Below the pieces are notes generated by a model, which saw nothing but the letters and a program-made list of their open reading frames with translations, was not told the DNA's origin and made no database searches. A program made the position numbers and the translations under genes. From positions 124,001 through 188,000 of IMG/VR virus record IMGVR_UViG_3300033182_000980: DNA of 64,000 nt, one strand, 5' to 3'. Source of the stretch: a virus. How positions within the stretch are numbered: the stretch's first letter is position 1; each line of letters begins with the position of its first letter. This document shows positions 16,827 to 24,554 of this stretch, one piece after another.

Positions 16827-17047
16827 GCAAGAAAAAGTACGAGAAGATAGACCACCCCGACCATTATCAAGCAAAGGGGATGGAAGCCATAGATGTGATT
16901 GAGGCTTACAACCTCAACTTTTCGCTTGGGTCTGCGATCAAGTACATCTTGAGAGCTGGAAAGAAACCAGGTGAGAGTTCTATTGAGGACTTGAACAAAG
17001 CGATCTGGTATCTTCAACGAGAGGTAGAGAGACACCAAGAGAGTTGA
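16823..17047 (+). CDS. DUF3310 (SaV-like) protein
   Basis: A 74-residue protein starting at an ATGA overlap with the CapA stop; the longer upstream frame has no ribosome site. The sequence DHPDHYQAKGMEAIDVIEAY, NFSLGSAIKYILRAGKK and LNKAIWYLQRE is the hallmark of the DUF3310 family, frequent in phages and sometimes annotated as nucleotide kinase-like. Its biochemical role is not established. Confidence 0.85.
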   Translation: MSKKKYEKIDHPDHYQAKGMEAIDVIEAYNLNFSLGSAIKYILRAGKKPGESSIEDLNKAIWYLQREVERHQES

Positions 17048-17095
17048 TTTCATATAAGGGGTTATTATCTGACCTCTTTTATGAAAGGACTGCTC

Positions 17096-17548
17096 ATGTC
17101 TAATATGGAGACTTCTCGTGAAGCACTTGAGTCCATTGAGCCTCAAATCACAAACATAACAGATCGGGTTTACCGACACATCCTCTCTAAAGGCGATCAA
17201 GGCATAACAGACGATGAGGGCTTTAGGGCGTTGGGTATGAACCCAAATACATATCGTCCATGTCGGATCAATCTCATGGATAAAGGTCTTGTTCTTAACA
17301 CGAATACTAAGGGCATCACCGAGTCGGGTCGAAAGGCTTGGCGATGGAAGGCTGTGCCAGAGTCTGAAGCTGTGCCTCCAAAGCGAGTAAAAAAGAGACA
17401 ACGAAAGACGCTCCCCTCTGTTGATCCTGTACCTTTGCCCGAAGGATATGACATCAGCCTCAAAGATGCGAGAAATCGTATGCTCGCTAAGTTAGATGTG
17501 GCAGACGAGTGCCGTTGTCCGTGTTGTGGGGTCAGCGTCAGTAAGTAG
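17096..17548 (+). CDS. Winged-helix protein with C-terminal zinc knuckle
   Basis: 150 residues from the ATG at 17096, chosen because GAAAGGA precedes it while the ATG at 17081 has none. Residues about 15-75 resemble a winged helix (RVYRHILSKGDQGITDDEGF, then INLMDKGLVL). A basic linker (KRVKKRQRK) follows, and the C terminus carries CRCPCCG, a zinc-binding cluster. Likely a small DNA-binding regulator. No exact family recognised. Confidence 0.6.
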   Translation: MSNMETSREALESIEPQITNITDRVYRHILSKGDQGITDDEGFRALGMNPNTYRPCRINLMDKGLVLNTNTKGITESGRKAWRWKAVPESEAVPPKRVKKRQRKTLPSVDPVPLPEGYDISLKDARNRMLAKLDVADECRCPCCGVSVSK

Positions 17549-17612
17549 TGTCATTTATTGATGGGTAGTAAGGTATAACCTTTAAATTAAATCCAGAATA
17601 AAGACACTTGAA

Positions 17613-17786
17613 ATGAACCGACAACTTTATTGTGCCTTAGTCAGCCTAGCTTGCTTCTTCTATGCCCGATACCTCAACTCAAAGTCCTCGGAGGGAATGA
17701 GTGATGAAGAGTATCGGGATAGGCTCAATGACATCACATTCTATTCTCTGTTTGGAACGACTGCGTTGTTGTTGAGCTTCTTTTAG
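17613..17786 (+). CDS. 57-residue membrane protein
   Basis: A short frame: MNRQLYCALVSLACFFYARY forms one membrane helix, a charged loop (SSEGMSDEEYRDRLND) follows, and a second helix (FYSLFGTTALLLSFF) ends the protein. The ribosome site is weak. It converges with the next gene, overlapping by four bases. Two-helix proteins of this size are common in phages. Confidence 0.5.
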   Translation: MNRQLYCALVSLACFFYARYLNSKSSEGMSDEEYRDRLNDITFYSLFGTTALLLSFF

Positions 17787-18328
17787 CGTTTGATAGAGAT
17801 GACGAGATCACTGCCCCCTCTAGCTGTGAAGTCAATGCCCCTAGCTAACTTCTCTGCGTCAATGTAATCAACCTCATCGCCTTCATCATAGTTAGCATTT
17901 TGTTCAGCAACCCCTAAGTTATATTCATTAATCCATTCACTATTTTTAAACCCATTAATGAAGGCTGTCTGAAATCGTCCGTCCACTGCAATAAACTTTC
18001 CTGTTTTTGAACAAACAAGCCCAGCCCACCAGCGAGCACTAGGTTTAGTTGCAGGTAAAACATCTACGCCAGAAAGGACAATCTCTCCATGACGCAAAAG
18101 AAAACCTGCCCAGTTATCCCCAAGAGCACGACCAACCTTATTTGAGAGGGTCATTACTTCTTTACGCTTCATACCCTTAGCTTCTTCCCATAAGGGGAGT
18201 TTGATTCTTAGCTGACTAAGAATCTTTACAACCTCGGTGGACTTGATGTGGTTTTCAGACGCTTGTCTTTCGAGCCGAGCGACTCTCATTTCAAGGCTTC
18301 TGATTACTTCACTTGCTGATTTTCTCAT
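17783..18328 (-). CDS. Protein with shared N-terminal SASE module, family member 1
   Basis: 181 residues from the ATG at 18328, which has an ATGGAGAA ribosome site; the frame extends upstream without one. The first 24 residues (RKSASEVIRSLEMRVARLER after the Met) match the N-terminal module found in five other proteins here. The rest is unrelated to those: residues 35-180 are mixed alpha/beta with no recognised family. Its leader carries the same TAGTTT motif and GTGATCTCTTTAACC segment as the genes at 21303 and 21958. Confidence 0.7.
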   Translation of the reverse strand: MRKSASEVIRSLEMRVARLERQASENHIKSTEVVKILSQLRIKLPLWEEAKGMKRKEVMTLSNKVGRALGDNWAGFLLRHGEIVLSGVDVLPATKPSARWWAGLVCSKTGKFIAVDGRFQTAFINGFKNSEWINEYNLGVAEQNANYDEGDEVDYIDAEKLARGIDFTARGGSDLVISIKR

Positions 18329-18378
18329 GGTTTTTTCTCCATTCAAGGTTAAGGTTAAAGAGATCACCAATGAGAAGA

Positions 18379-18391
18379 TATAAACAAACTA
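18379..18391 (-). promoter_or_regulatory. TAGTTT-type promoter motif
   Basis: On the minus strand TAGTTTGTTTATA overlaps the thyX stop codon and lies 50 bases before the ATG at 18328. Confidence 0.5.
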
Positions 18392-19135
18392 TTGGTCTAG
18401 GGGTGGGATCTTCCCATGCTTGACGAAGTTAGCGTGGGCGAGAGGCCATAGCTTTTGGATTTGCCGAGAAATCTCTCTAGCGAGTAGTTTGATCTCCCAT
18501 TGAGCGTCAGCGTGATCTCGTTTAGCAATAAAGCTATTAACCCAGTTGTGGAGAGAACCTGTCGCCCAATAAGTTGTGTATAGGTTCTGTGGAAGAACCA
18601 TACGAGCTTGATCTCTTGCGACCCCTTTTTCGACTAACTGATTATAGAGTCGGATAGATTCAGTCGCATGGTTCTTGATAGCAGAGACAGCATCTAGCTT
18701 GAGGAACTTAGGGAAGTCATTGGGGTCGAACTCAACTACAGGGTTGAAGGTTTCGTCAAGGCTGGCTTGCCTGTTCTTAGTGTCTTGCTTACGCATCTCA
18801 CTTGGGAAGTAAAACTCGATGTCCGAGCTTGTGTATCGCCTAGAAATCTCGTTGTAAGAAAATGTTCTGTGTCTCATCTGTTGTCGTGCAACGAAGAGGG
18901 GGGCTTTGATCCAAAACGATACGACATTATGTTCTGTGGTTGAGGTGTGCCCTTCTTTGATGAGGAAGTTGCAGAGTCGTTCCTCACGCTCACCCATCTC
19001 TGTGCTGACTTGCCCTAGACTCGCCCTAGCACTGTTGACGATTGTGAGGTCATCGCCCATAGCTTGAATGAGGGCTACTCCTCCGATACCGTCATCATAA
19101 ATACTGACCATCTCAGATCTAAAGTCATTCGTCAT
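18389..19135 (-). CDS. thyX: Flavin-dependent thymidylate synthase
   Basis: 248 residues, normal length for ThyX. The signature RHRTFSYNEISRRY (residues 88-101) is the RHRxxSxNExSRRY motif that binds FAD and dUMP. The enzyme converts dUMP to dTMP with methylene-tetrahydrofolate, NADPH and FAD. It works with the UMP-forming enzymes encoded nearby to secure thymidine for phage DNA. ATG at 19135 follows an AAGGA element weakly spaced. The stop codon is overlapped by a promoter-like motif serving the next gene. Confidence 0.96.
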   Translation of the reverse strand: MTNDFRSEMVSIYDDGIGGVALIQAMGDDLTIVNSARASLGQVSTEMGEREERLCNFLIKEGHTSTTEHNVVSFWIKAPLFVARQQMRHRTFSYNEISRRYTSSDIEFYFPSEMRKQDTKNRQASLDETFNPVVEFDPNDFPKFLKLDAVSAIKNHATESIRLYNQLVEKGVARDQARMVLPQNLYTTYWATGSLHNWVNSFIAKRDHADAQWEIKLLAREISRQIQKLWPLAHANFVKHGKIPPLDQ

Positions 19136-19206
19136 AAGTCCACGATCCTTTCGCTATTTGTGGTATTGTTATCTATACCGACAGACCATAAAAAGGAAAG
19201 TGAATA

Positions 19207-19380
19207 ATGCCCTGTTTCCATCCAGATTTAGACAAACAGAATATAGAGCTTAAATGTAAGAGGTGCGATTCACCTTTGCCTTCCGAGGGAGATTCTGCTA
19301 TTTGCCACGAGAGTGGTTTTACCCTTCCTTGTGTGTCTCGATGCAATCGAACACATCAGAGGGGAAAGCAGGCAGAGTAG
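19207..19380 (+). CDS. Small Cys-rich protein
   Basis: 57 residues with an AAGGAAAG ribosome site. Six cysteines, including CKRC (17-20) and CVSRC (42-46), suggest a zinc-binding fold. It overlaps the convergent zinc-ribbon gene on the other strand by 62 bases, so one of the two could be spurious. Confidence 0.45.
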   Translation: MPCFHPDLDKQNIELKCKRCDSPLPSEGDSAICHESGFTLPCVSRCNRTHQRGKQAE

Positions 19381-19564
19381 GTTTGAGGATGCTCTTGACA
19401 GCCGACAGTCTTTTTTCATAGAGCTTCTTGTATTGTACCTTTGATAGAGGTACAGGAGTCTTTCTCTCTCGACTTGTGGGAGAACATTCAATGCAAATGT
19501 TTTCGTTAAAATCTTGAGTCAAGTAGTACAATTTGCAAGACGCACAACGCTCATAGCCAAACAT
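19319..19564 (-). CDS. Small zinc-ribbon protein
   Basis: 81 residues. The N terminus carries CASCKLYYL and CIEC, a four-cysteine zinc ribbon, followed by a basic helical region. GGAG precedes the ATG at 19564. Divergent from the gene at 19588 with a 23-base gap and convergent with the Cys-rich frame at 19207. Confidence 0.55.
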   Translation of the reverse strand: MFGYERCASCKLYYLTQDFNENICIECSPTSRERKTPVPLSKVQYKKLYEKRLSAVKSILKPTLPAFPSDVFDCIETHKEG

Positions 19565-19587
19565 ATAAAAACTCCAGAGGACAAATA

Positions 19588-20172
19588 ATGCGAAGAGATG
19601 GAACAGGGAAGTGTCCTGTAAAGTGGTATATAGACGATCTAGGGAAAAAGAGGTGGGTGTGTTTTGCCCATCTCGCCCCTTATACTAGACATTATGAGTC
19701 CTCTGACCAGTGCTGGTATTCCACCTGTCCTGGCAGGAGCATGGTTGGCTACCCTTTGAGCGATCAAGAGCTTGAGGATCAAAAAGCCGAGCAAGCCCGA
19801 AAGACGATCAAAGAGGTCGAGGAGGTCATTCAGATTGATGAACCTAAGAAATCGACTAAGGAGTGCGACAACTATGGATGCACAAACGAGGTCGCTTTAG
19901 GTCGCAAGAGGTACTGCTCGGACAAGTGTCGTATGCAAAAGGCTCGTGCTGACTATGAGGCACGAAACCCTAATCGAACTCGCACTCGTAAGGTGGAGAC
20001 ATCAGAGAAGAAGCAAACTCCGATCACTCCACCTAAGCCGATTGCTCCAGAGCCGAGCAGTATCTGCACCTCGATCACTTGCTCGAACGAAGTACCTAAG
20101 AACCGAAAGGCTTATTGCTCTGATCCATGTAGGAAAAGAGCATATGTGCAGAGGAAGAGAGGACTAATCTAA
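19588..20172 (+). CDS. Protein with two repeated CxxxC...C...C zinc fingers
   Basis: 194 residues. Two similar modules occur: residues about 91-125 (CDNYGCTNEVALGRKRYCSD then KCRMQKARA) and about 156-190 (CTSITCSNEVPKNRKAYCSD then PCRKRAYVQRK). Each gives four cysteines in the pattern of small zinc fingers found in phage and bacterial DUF2116-like proteins. Basic residues flank both. The N-terminal domain has more Cys and Trp (KWYIDDLGKKRWVCFAHLAP). Probably a nucleic-acid-binding protein. Confidence 0.65.
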   Translation: MRRDGTGKCPVKWYIDDLGKKRWVCFAHLAPYTRHYESSDQCWYSTCPGRSMVGYPLSDQELEDQKAEQARKTIKEVEEVIQIDEPKKSTKECDNYGCTNEVALGRKRYCSDKCRMQKARADYEARNPNRTRTRKVETSEKKQTPITPPKPIAPEPSSICTSITCSNEVPKNRKAYCSDPCRKRAYVQRKRGLI

Positions 20173-20280
20173 CCAAGGTTTTGGTCTTTGAGACTCATCC
20201 CCCCTTTTGTATGCTTTATAGGCTTCTATAAAGTAAACTGAATAGATAAGAGTGGTACAAGAGATAGCAAGAACTGTCAT
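20164..20280 (-). CDS. 38-residue single-helix membrane protein
   Basis: A short frame with a good AAAGGAG ribosome site seven bases before ATG. One membrane helix (MTVLAISCTTLIYSVYFIEA) is followed by a charged tail (YKAYKRGDESQRPKPWLD). It fills the gap before pyrD and overlaps the preceding convergent gene by nine bases. Confidence 0.5.
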   Translation of the reverse strand: MTVLAISCTTLIYSVYFIEAYKAYKRGDESQRPKPWLD

Positions 20281-20360
20281 TTTAAGCTCCTTTGGTGTAT
20301 TTAAGGGTGCGTATATACCACCGACAGTAGCCCCTAGCAAAAAAAATTTGGGTAAAAACT

Positions 20361-21242
20361 ATGCTTCATCTCTTAGACCCCTTTACAGCTCATAAAATAG
20401 CTATTTCTTTACTAAAAAGATCTTTTCCGTATCCGAAAATCCATGACCCACATAATGTATTTGGGTTAGATTTCCCTAATCGGTTAGGTCTTAGTGCTGG
20501 CTTCGATAAAGACGCGGTTGCTTTGAGGGGCTTAAAGTCTTTCGGCTTCGGTCATGTGGAGGTAGGTACAGTCACTCTTGCTATGCAGAGAGGGCACACC
20601 CCTCAGTATATAGAGAGGCAACCAAACGCACTTATCAATAAGCTCGGACTCCCTAATGTCGGGGTGAACCAGATGGTTCAAAACATCAAAAAATGCCGAC
20701 CTAAAGGATTAGTCCTTGGAGGCTCTATCGCTTATGGCGATATGGGAAATCCTGGATATTGTCTCACCGAGATTTATGAGACATTCTCCCGACTGCGTAA
20801 GAGTGTAGATTACATCGTCCTAAATGGGTCTTGTCCGAATGTAGAGACACCAGAGAACATATATAAATGCTTAAACCTCATAGACCATACTGACACCCCT
20901 GTTCTTGTTAAGCTCCACATCATGGAGGACAAGATGAAGTTGATTCACACTTTAAATGTTCTCAAGGAGAGCGGGGTTAAGGGAGTGATCTGTAGCAATA
21001 CGCTCCCCACAGTAAAAGGGGGGTTGTCGGGCAAGCCTCTAACACATATCGGGCATCAGCAGTTAGAATGGGTGAAAGAGAACAGCGACTACCCTGTGAT
21101 TTCTAGTGGAGGTGTGATGACCCCTCAAGATGCTGTTGATCGTATTCGTCTTGGGGCTGATCTCGTACAGGTATATACAGGCTTCGTTTACGGAGGGATA
21201 ACCTTCCCTTATCGAGTGGCTAAGGCGATGAGGGGTTTGTAG
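20361..21242 (+). CDS. pyrD: Dihydroorotate dehydrogenase, class 2-like
   Basis: 293 residues. It oxidises dihydroorotate to orotate, the fourth step of UMP synthesis. Class 2 (quinone-linked) features: LDPFTAHKIAISLL at the N terminus, FGLDFPNRLGLSAGFDKD (34-51), HVEVGTVT and ALINKLGLPN. It is about 40 residues shorter than typical class 2 enzymes. At the catalytic loop it reads NGSCPNV (155-161), with Cys158 where class 2 has Ser; Cys is the class 1 residue. C-terminal phosphate-binding ISSGGV and ADLVQVYTG are intact. Membrane quinone use is inferred. Its stop overlaps the promoter motif of the next gene. Confidence 0.92.
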   Translation: MLHLLDPFTAHKIAISLLKRSFPYPKIHDPHNVFGLDFPNRLGLSAGFDKDAVALRGLKSFGFGHVEVGTVTLAMQRGHTPQYIERQPNALINKLGLPNVGVNQMVQNIKKCRPKGLVLGGSIAYGDMGNPGYCLTEIYETFSRLRKSVDYIVLNGSCPNVETPENIYKCLNLIDHTDTPVLVKLHIMEDKMKLIHTLNVLKESGVKGVICSNTLPTVKGGLSGKPLTHIGHQQLEWVKENSDYPVISSGGVMTPQDAVDRIRLGADLVQVYTGFVYGGITFPYRVAKAMRGL

Positions 21243-21286
21243 TTTCTTTATGCCACTACATAAGTGATCTCTTTAACCCTTAACCA
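21240..21286 (+). promoter_or_regulatory. TAGTTT-type promoter and leader, copy 1
   Basis: TAGTTTCTTTATG at 21240 is followed by a leader (GTGATCTCTTTAACCCTTAA) that is repeated almost exactly at 21896-21942. It lies ahead of the SASE-module gene at 21303 and overlaps the pyrD stop. Confidence 0.55.
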
Positions 21287-21302
21287 TGATGGAGAATGAC
21301 CT

Positions 21303-21884
21303 ATGAGAAGATCAGCCAGTGAGATTATTAACGGCCTTGAAATGAGAATCGCTCGCCTTGAGCGTCAAATGCGTGTGGCGGCTAACTACAACCCAAATGA
21401 CACCTTTGAGATCGTAAAGGGGAAGGGTTTTATTCGTATCTATGTTGGCGGTAAGTATAACGACAAACGCACAATTTTGGATCTCAAAGAGACTTTCAAA
21501 GAGGTCTTTGCCAAGGAGTTCATGGACAGTAATGGTCTACCACCAGATTTTACAGTCGAAAGATGTGTTGAGGATGCCTTTGACAGCTCTAACTTGATTG
21601 AAGATTTGAACCGAGTTGCTCCAGGGAGAGGTGAAAGAGCTATCAATTTTAATCTTTACAACACAGATAAGTTTCTTAAAAATGTTGTGGGAGAGCTTGA
21701 GGATAGCCGAGGTGAATTCGATAATCCAGATCACGGTAATCCGGAATGGGAAGATTATTTTCTTGAATGGTCTGATGAATATGAAGCAGACACTGCTGTT
21801 AAGAAAGCTGTAAAAGCACTTATGGATAAGTATGGGAAAGTCAATCCAAACAGGATCGACCCTCGCACTTATCGCCTGTCCTAA
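21303..21884 (+). CDS. Protein with shared N-terminal SASE module, family member 2
   Basis: 193 residues. The N terminus (RRSASEIINGLEMRIARLER after Met) is the shared module. The remainder begins with a beta-rich part (FEIVKGKGFIRIYVGGKY) and continues with acidic helices; no family recognised. A TGGAGAATGACCT ribosome site precedes the ATG. Leader and module are both near-copies of those of the next gene, yet the rest of the proteins differ. Confidence 0.7.
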   Translation: MRRSASEIINGLEMRIARLERQMRVAANYNPNDTFEIVKGKGFIRIYVGGKYNDKRTILDLKETFKEVFAKEFMDSNGLPPDFTVERCVEDAFDSSNLIEDLNRVAPGRGERAINFNLYNTDKFLKNVVGELEDSRGEFDNPDHGNPEWEDYFLEWSDEYEADTAVKKAVKALMDKYGKVNPNRIDPRTYRLS

Positions 21885-21895
21885 GACAGTATTTG

Positions 21896-21942
21896 TAGTT
21901 TCTTTATGCCACTACATAAGTGATCTCTTTAACCCTTAACCA
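21896..21942 (+). promoter_or_regulatory. TAGTTT-type promoter and leader, copy 2
   Basis: TAGTTTCTTTATGCCACTAC and the following leader match the copy at 21240-21286 for about 46 bases with no visible change. It precedes the SASE-module gene at 21958. Confidence 0.55.
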
Positions 21943-21957
21943 AATGGAGAACATACC

Positions 21958-22773
21958 ATGAGAAGATCAGCAAGTGAGGTCATCAGCGACCTTGAAATGA
22001 GAATCGCTCGCCTTGAGAAATCAGCGGCTCGCCATGAGCTACCTAAAAAAGTGTTGGCAGAGCTTGAAGATCTGCTTAGTGAAGATCCCTTCTATGAGAA
22101 TGACATGGAGGATTATTGGTTTACTATTAAGGTAAACAAAGCTAAAGAGATTGGCTACAGGGAAGAAATGAGTTCATACTCGGAAAACTTTCATGTATAC
22201 GAGTATGAGGTCGAAGCTACAGTCACTCTCAATGACTTGATCGTTGATGACGCTACGATTGAGGATCCTCGTTCAAGGCTATACCACTTTGTTTATGAGG
22301 CACTTGAACAGGCTGACTTTTCTGGTGTGCGAGTGTTGAAAGACGCTGGTTTTGATGTCAAAAAGGTTGGGACTCCCAAACTTACCACTAGAAGTGGTTA
22401 TCCTTCTAAGCTAGAAGTTCCTGTTAAAATCGTTTGTGTTGCGGACGGTAGGTCTGATTTTTTTCTAGTTAATAGAAGGGCAAACAGCCGTCTTGCTTCT
22501 ACTCGTAAGGTTGCTGGACACATAGTTCTCGCAGGTACTGTAAATGTTCGTCAGCTTAGACGAGATCTTGAGGACACCTTCGGCATTGAGGACATCGAGA
22601 TTGAAGATGGTGTTCTTACTTTCCTCATGTCAACAATGGATAACAAGCAGGTGGAGAAGCAAGTTAAATCACTTGCTAAGAAGCATGATGTGAAGTTTGA
22701 AAAGGGTGAGTTCACCGATGGTCTTGGAATGATCTACACCAAGAACGCTTCACGCAGAAATCGTATGCGTTAA
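21958..22773 (+). CDS. Protein with shared N-terminal SASE module, family member 3
   Basis: 271 residues. N-terminal module RRSASEVISDLEMRIARLEK after Met, then an acidic alpha/beta region (ELEDLLSEDPFYENDMEDYW), a beta domain around residues 60-170, and a C-terminal basic stretch (NASRRNRMR). No recognised family. The ribosome site is ATGGAGAA. Converges with the secreted protein gene, overlapping by four bases. Confidence 0.7.
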   Translation: MRRSASEVISDLEMRIARLEKSAARHELPKKVLAELEDLLSEDPFYENDMEDYWFTIKVNKAKEIGYREEMSSYSENFHVYEYEVEATVTLNDLIVDDATIEDPRSRLYHFVYEALEQADFSGVRVLKDAGFDVKKVGTPKLTTRSGYPSKLEVPVKIVCVADGRSDFFLVNRRANSRLASTRKVAGHIVLAGTVNVRQLRRDLEDTFGIEDIEIEDGVLTFLMSTMDNKQVEKQVKSLAKKHDVKFEKGEFTDGLGMIYTKNASRRNRMR

Positions 22774-23153
22774 GTCTTGATGACTAATACAAGCGTGTCA
22801 TTACCCTCAACCTTATGAGACAAGACACGCTTACCCCCGACCACCTTTAACAAAGTAAACCCAGCGTACTCTAACAGACTTACATTGGGGCTTACTTGAA
22901 TGTGGTCTTGGTTTATATATGAACCATATAGACGCACCTCTAAGACACCTCTAAGTGCCTTAGAGGTGATCTCTATACCTTTGGGTGCATCTATACTTAA
23001 ACGCACAATGAGGGTGTCTTTAAGACGCTCTGTGGTTGCTGTATGGATTTGAGTGTATCCTTCAGCGTCTATACAGCCATAGACCTCTGCATATGAAGGT
23101 GTGGAAAAGAACAACAGACTAGCTAAGGCCAGCTTCCTTTTTATATCGAGCAT
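22770..23153 (-). CDS. Exported beta-rich protein
   Basis: 127 residues with a Sec signal peptide (KRKLALASLLFFSTPSYA) and predicted cleavage before EVYGC. The mature part is all-beta. It overlaps the end of the HTH gene by 35 bases and has an AAGGAAACG ribosome site. Periplasmic location is expected; function unknown. Confidence 0.6.
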   Translation of the reverse strand: MLDIKRKLALASLLFFSTPSYAEVYGCIDAEGYTQIHTATTERLKDTLIVRLSIDAPKGIEITSKALRGVLEVRLYGSYINQDHIQVSPNVSLLEYAGFTLLKVVGGKRVLSHKVEGNDTLVLVIKT

Positions 23154-23724
23154 ATCGTTTCCTTACTGAACTCTCGGTGCGTGATAGTTTCTTTGCAATA
23201 GCTTTATATGACATACCATTTAGTCTGCCCTCATGTAGTAGCTTTAAATCTTTAGTTGTCCAATCTCTCCTCTGTTCAAGATTAAGCCCAAGTTCACTCG
23301 CTTTCTTCCGACAAGCGTCCTCGGTTCTACCTACCTTTTCGGCTATCTCTTCCCAGTCGCATAGATGAAGGGATTTCTCAAGCCTTTCCATCTCGCCCTC
23401 TGTCCATAAACGATACTTTTTTGTTCTTAGACTCACACCCATCCGAGCGGCTTTGAGCTTCACTCTGTTGACAGGCATCTTTAACAGGCGAGCTATAGAT
23501 TTTGTGCTTTGATTTCCAGCCTTCATCTTTAAGAGTTTTTCCATCTCCTTTGTCCACACTCGGTTAGGGTATATGTTCTTCTTCTTGATCCCTAGCGTTT
23601 GGAGTCTGGACTTAACGCTCCCCACAGACCTATTAAGTCTCTCGGCTAACTGTTCGCATGATTCTTGATCGCACCAGACCCTAAGTATCGTATCTTCCAC
23701 ATGATCCCATCGCTTATATCCCAT
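23119..23724 (-). CDS. DNA-binding protein with four tandem SANT/Myb-like helix-turn-helix units
   Basis: 201 residues from the ATG at 23724, which has GGATC ahead; an upstream ATG at 23736 has no ribosome site. Four units of about 50 residues each begin with a Trp and acidic helix and end with an HTH: RWDHVEDTILRVWC, VWTKEMEKLLKMKAG, LWTEGEMERLEKSL and DWTTKDLKLLHEGR, with SIARLLKMP, EIAEKVGRTED and AIAKKLSRTESSVRKR as the recognition parts. This resembles GcrA/SANT-like phage regulators. Probably binds DNA as a transcription or packaging factor. Confidence 0.75.
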   Translation of the reverse strand: MGYKRWDHVEDTILRVWCDQESCEQLAERLNRSVGSVKSRLQTLGIKKKNIYPNRVWTKEMEKLLKMKAGNQSTKSIARLLKMPVNRVKLKAARMGVSLRTKKYRLWTEGEMERLEKSLHLCDWEEIAEKVGRTEDACRKKASELGLNLEQRRDWTTKDLKLLHEGRLNGMSYKAIAKKLSRTESSVRKRYARYKKEAGLS

Positions 23725-23742
23725 AATCAGATCCATATTTTT

Positions 23743-23756
23743 TAGTTTGTTTATAA
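23743..23756 (+). promoter_or_regulatory. TAGTTT-type promoter motif
   Basis: TAGTTTGTTTATAA lies 40 bases before the ATG at 23797 of a SASE-module gene. Confidence 0.5.
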
Positions 23757-23796
23757 CTACCTTGTAGTGTCTTACTTATATGAATGGAGAACTGTA

Positions 23797-24489
23797 ATGA
23801 GAAGATCAGCATCAGAAGTCATTAGCGACCTTGAAGCTCGTGTAGCTCGCCTTGAAAAGCAGGCTAAAAAGGTAACGATTGCAAGCGAAGAAAAGCTAGT
23901 TGAGCGATATATTAAATCAACAAGGGGTGTTCTTGATGTTTCTGTCGATTTATCGAAGCGAGACAGGATAACAATGGATATAGACTTTCATGGAACAGTT
24001 TTCCATTTCGAGGGGGAGTGCGATCAAGACATGGAAAGGATCTATGGAGGGTCTAAGACTGCAAATCCTGGAGCTTTGGGTGCATTTTTTATGATGAATG
24101 CCTTAAGACCACGAAGGAGAGGTCGTGGTCGAAGTCGTCATGTTGGAAACACATACACATTCAGACACCCTCATCCTTTTCCTCGCTCAAGGTGGGATTC
24201 TCCAACTATTTATGTCTTTACTCAGTTTGGTGATCTCTATGGTGGTGGTGGCACTAAAGATATTTATGAAACGCTTAAGGATTTGCATAATAACACAATG
24301 AAGAAAAAGCAAATGGATGAGGAGCAAAGGCAAAGAGACGAAGAACTTCGTATCGAGCGTAAAAGGAGTGAGGAGGCTCAAGCTCATGGGGAAAGGATCA
24401 GATTAGAGCGTGAAGAGAGGAAGCGTAAGAAAAGGGAGATGTATGAGGCGAACCGAGCTAGGAATGAAGAAAGACGAAGAAATAGGTGA
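23797..24489 (+). CDS. Protein with shared N-terminal SASE module, family member 4
   Basis: 230 residues from the ATG at 23797, supported by ATGGAGAACTGTA and by the module (RRSASEVISDLEARVARLEK). The middle region has a Gly/Met-rich hydrophobic segment (GALGAFFMMNALRP) and a basic part (RRRGRGRSRH). The C-terminal 60 residues are a highly charged helix (RQRDEELRIERKRSEEAQAH) ending KREMYEANRARNEERRRNR. Suggests nucleic acid or capsid interaction. No family recognised. Confidence 0.7.
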   Translation: MRRSASEVISDLEARVARLEKQAKKVTIASEEKLVERYIKSTRGVLDVSVDLSKRDRITMDIDFHGTVFHFEGECDQDMERIYGGSKTANPGALGAFFMMNALRPRRRGRGRSRHVGNTYTFRHPHPFPRSRWDSPTIYVFTQFGDLYGGGGTKDIYETLKDLHNNTMKKKQMDEEQRQRDEELRIERKRSEEAQAHGERIRLEREERKRKKREMYEANRARNEERRRNR

Positions 24490-24515
24490 GTAGGAGGCTC
24501 GGCAACAGGGTCTGA

Positions 24516-24525
24516 AATCATATAA
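24516..24525 (+). promoter_or_regulatory. AATCATATAA promoter-like motif
   Basis: AATCATATAA 29 bases before the ATG at 24555. The same decamer occurs ahead of several other genes and tRNAs and could serve as a -10 element. Confidence 0.4.
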
Positions 24526-24554
24526 CTCTGTATAAACGACTATATGGAGTAAAT

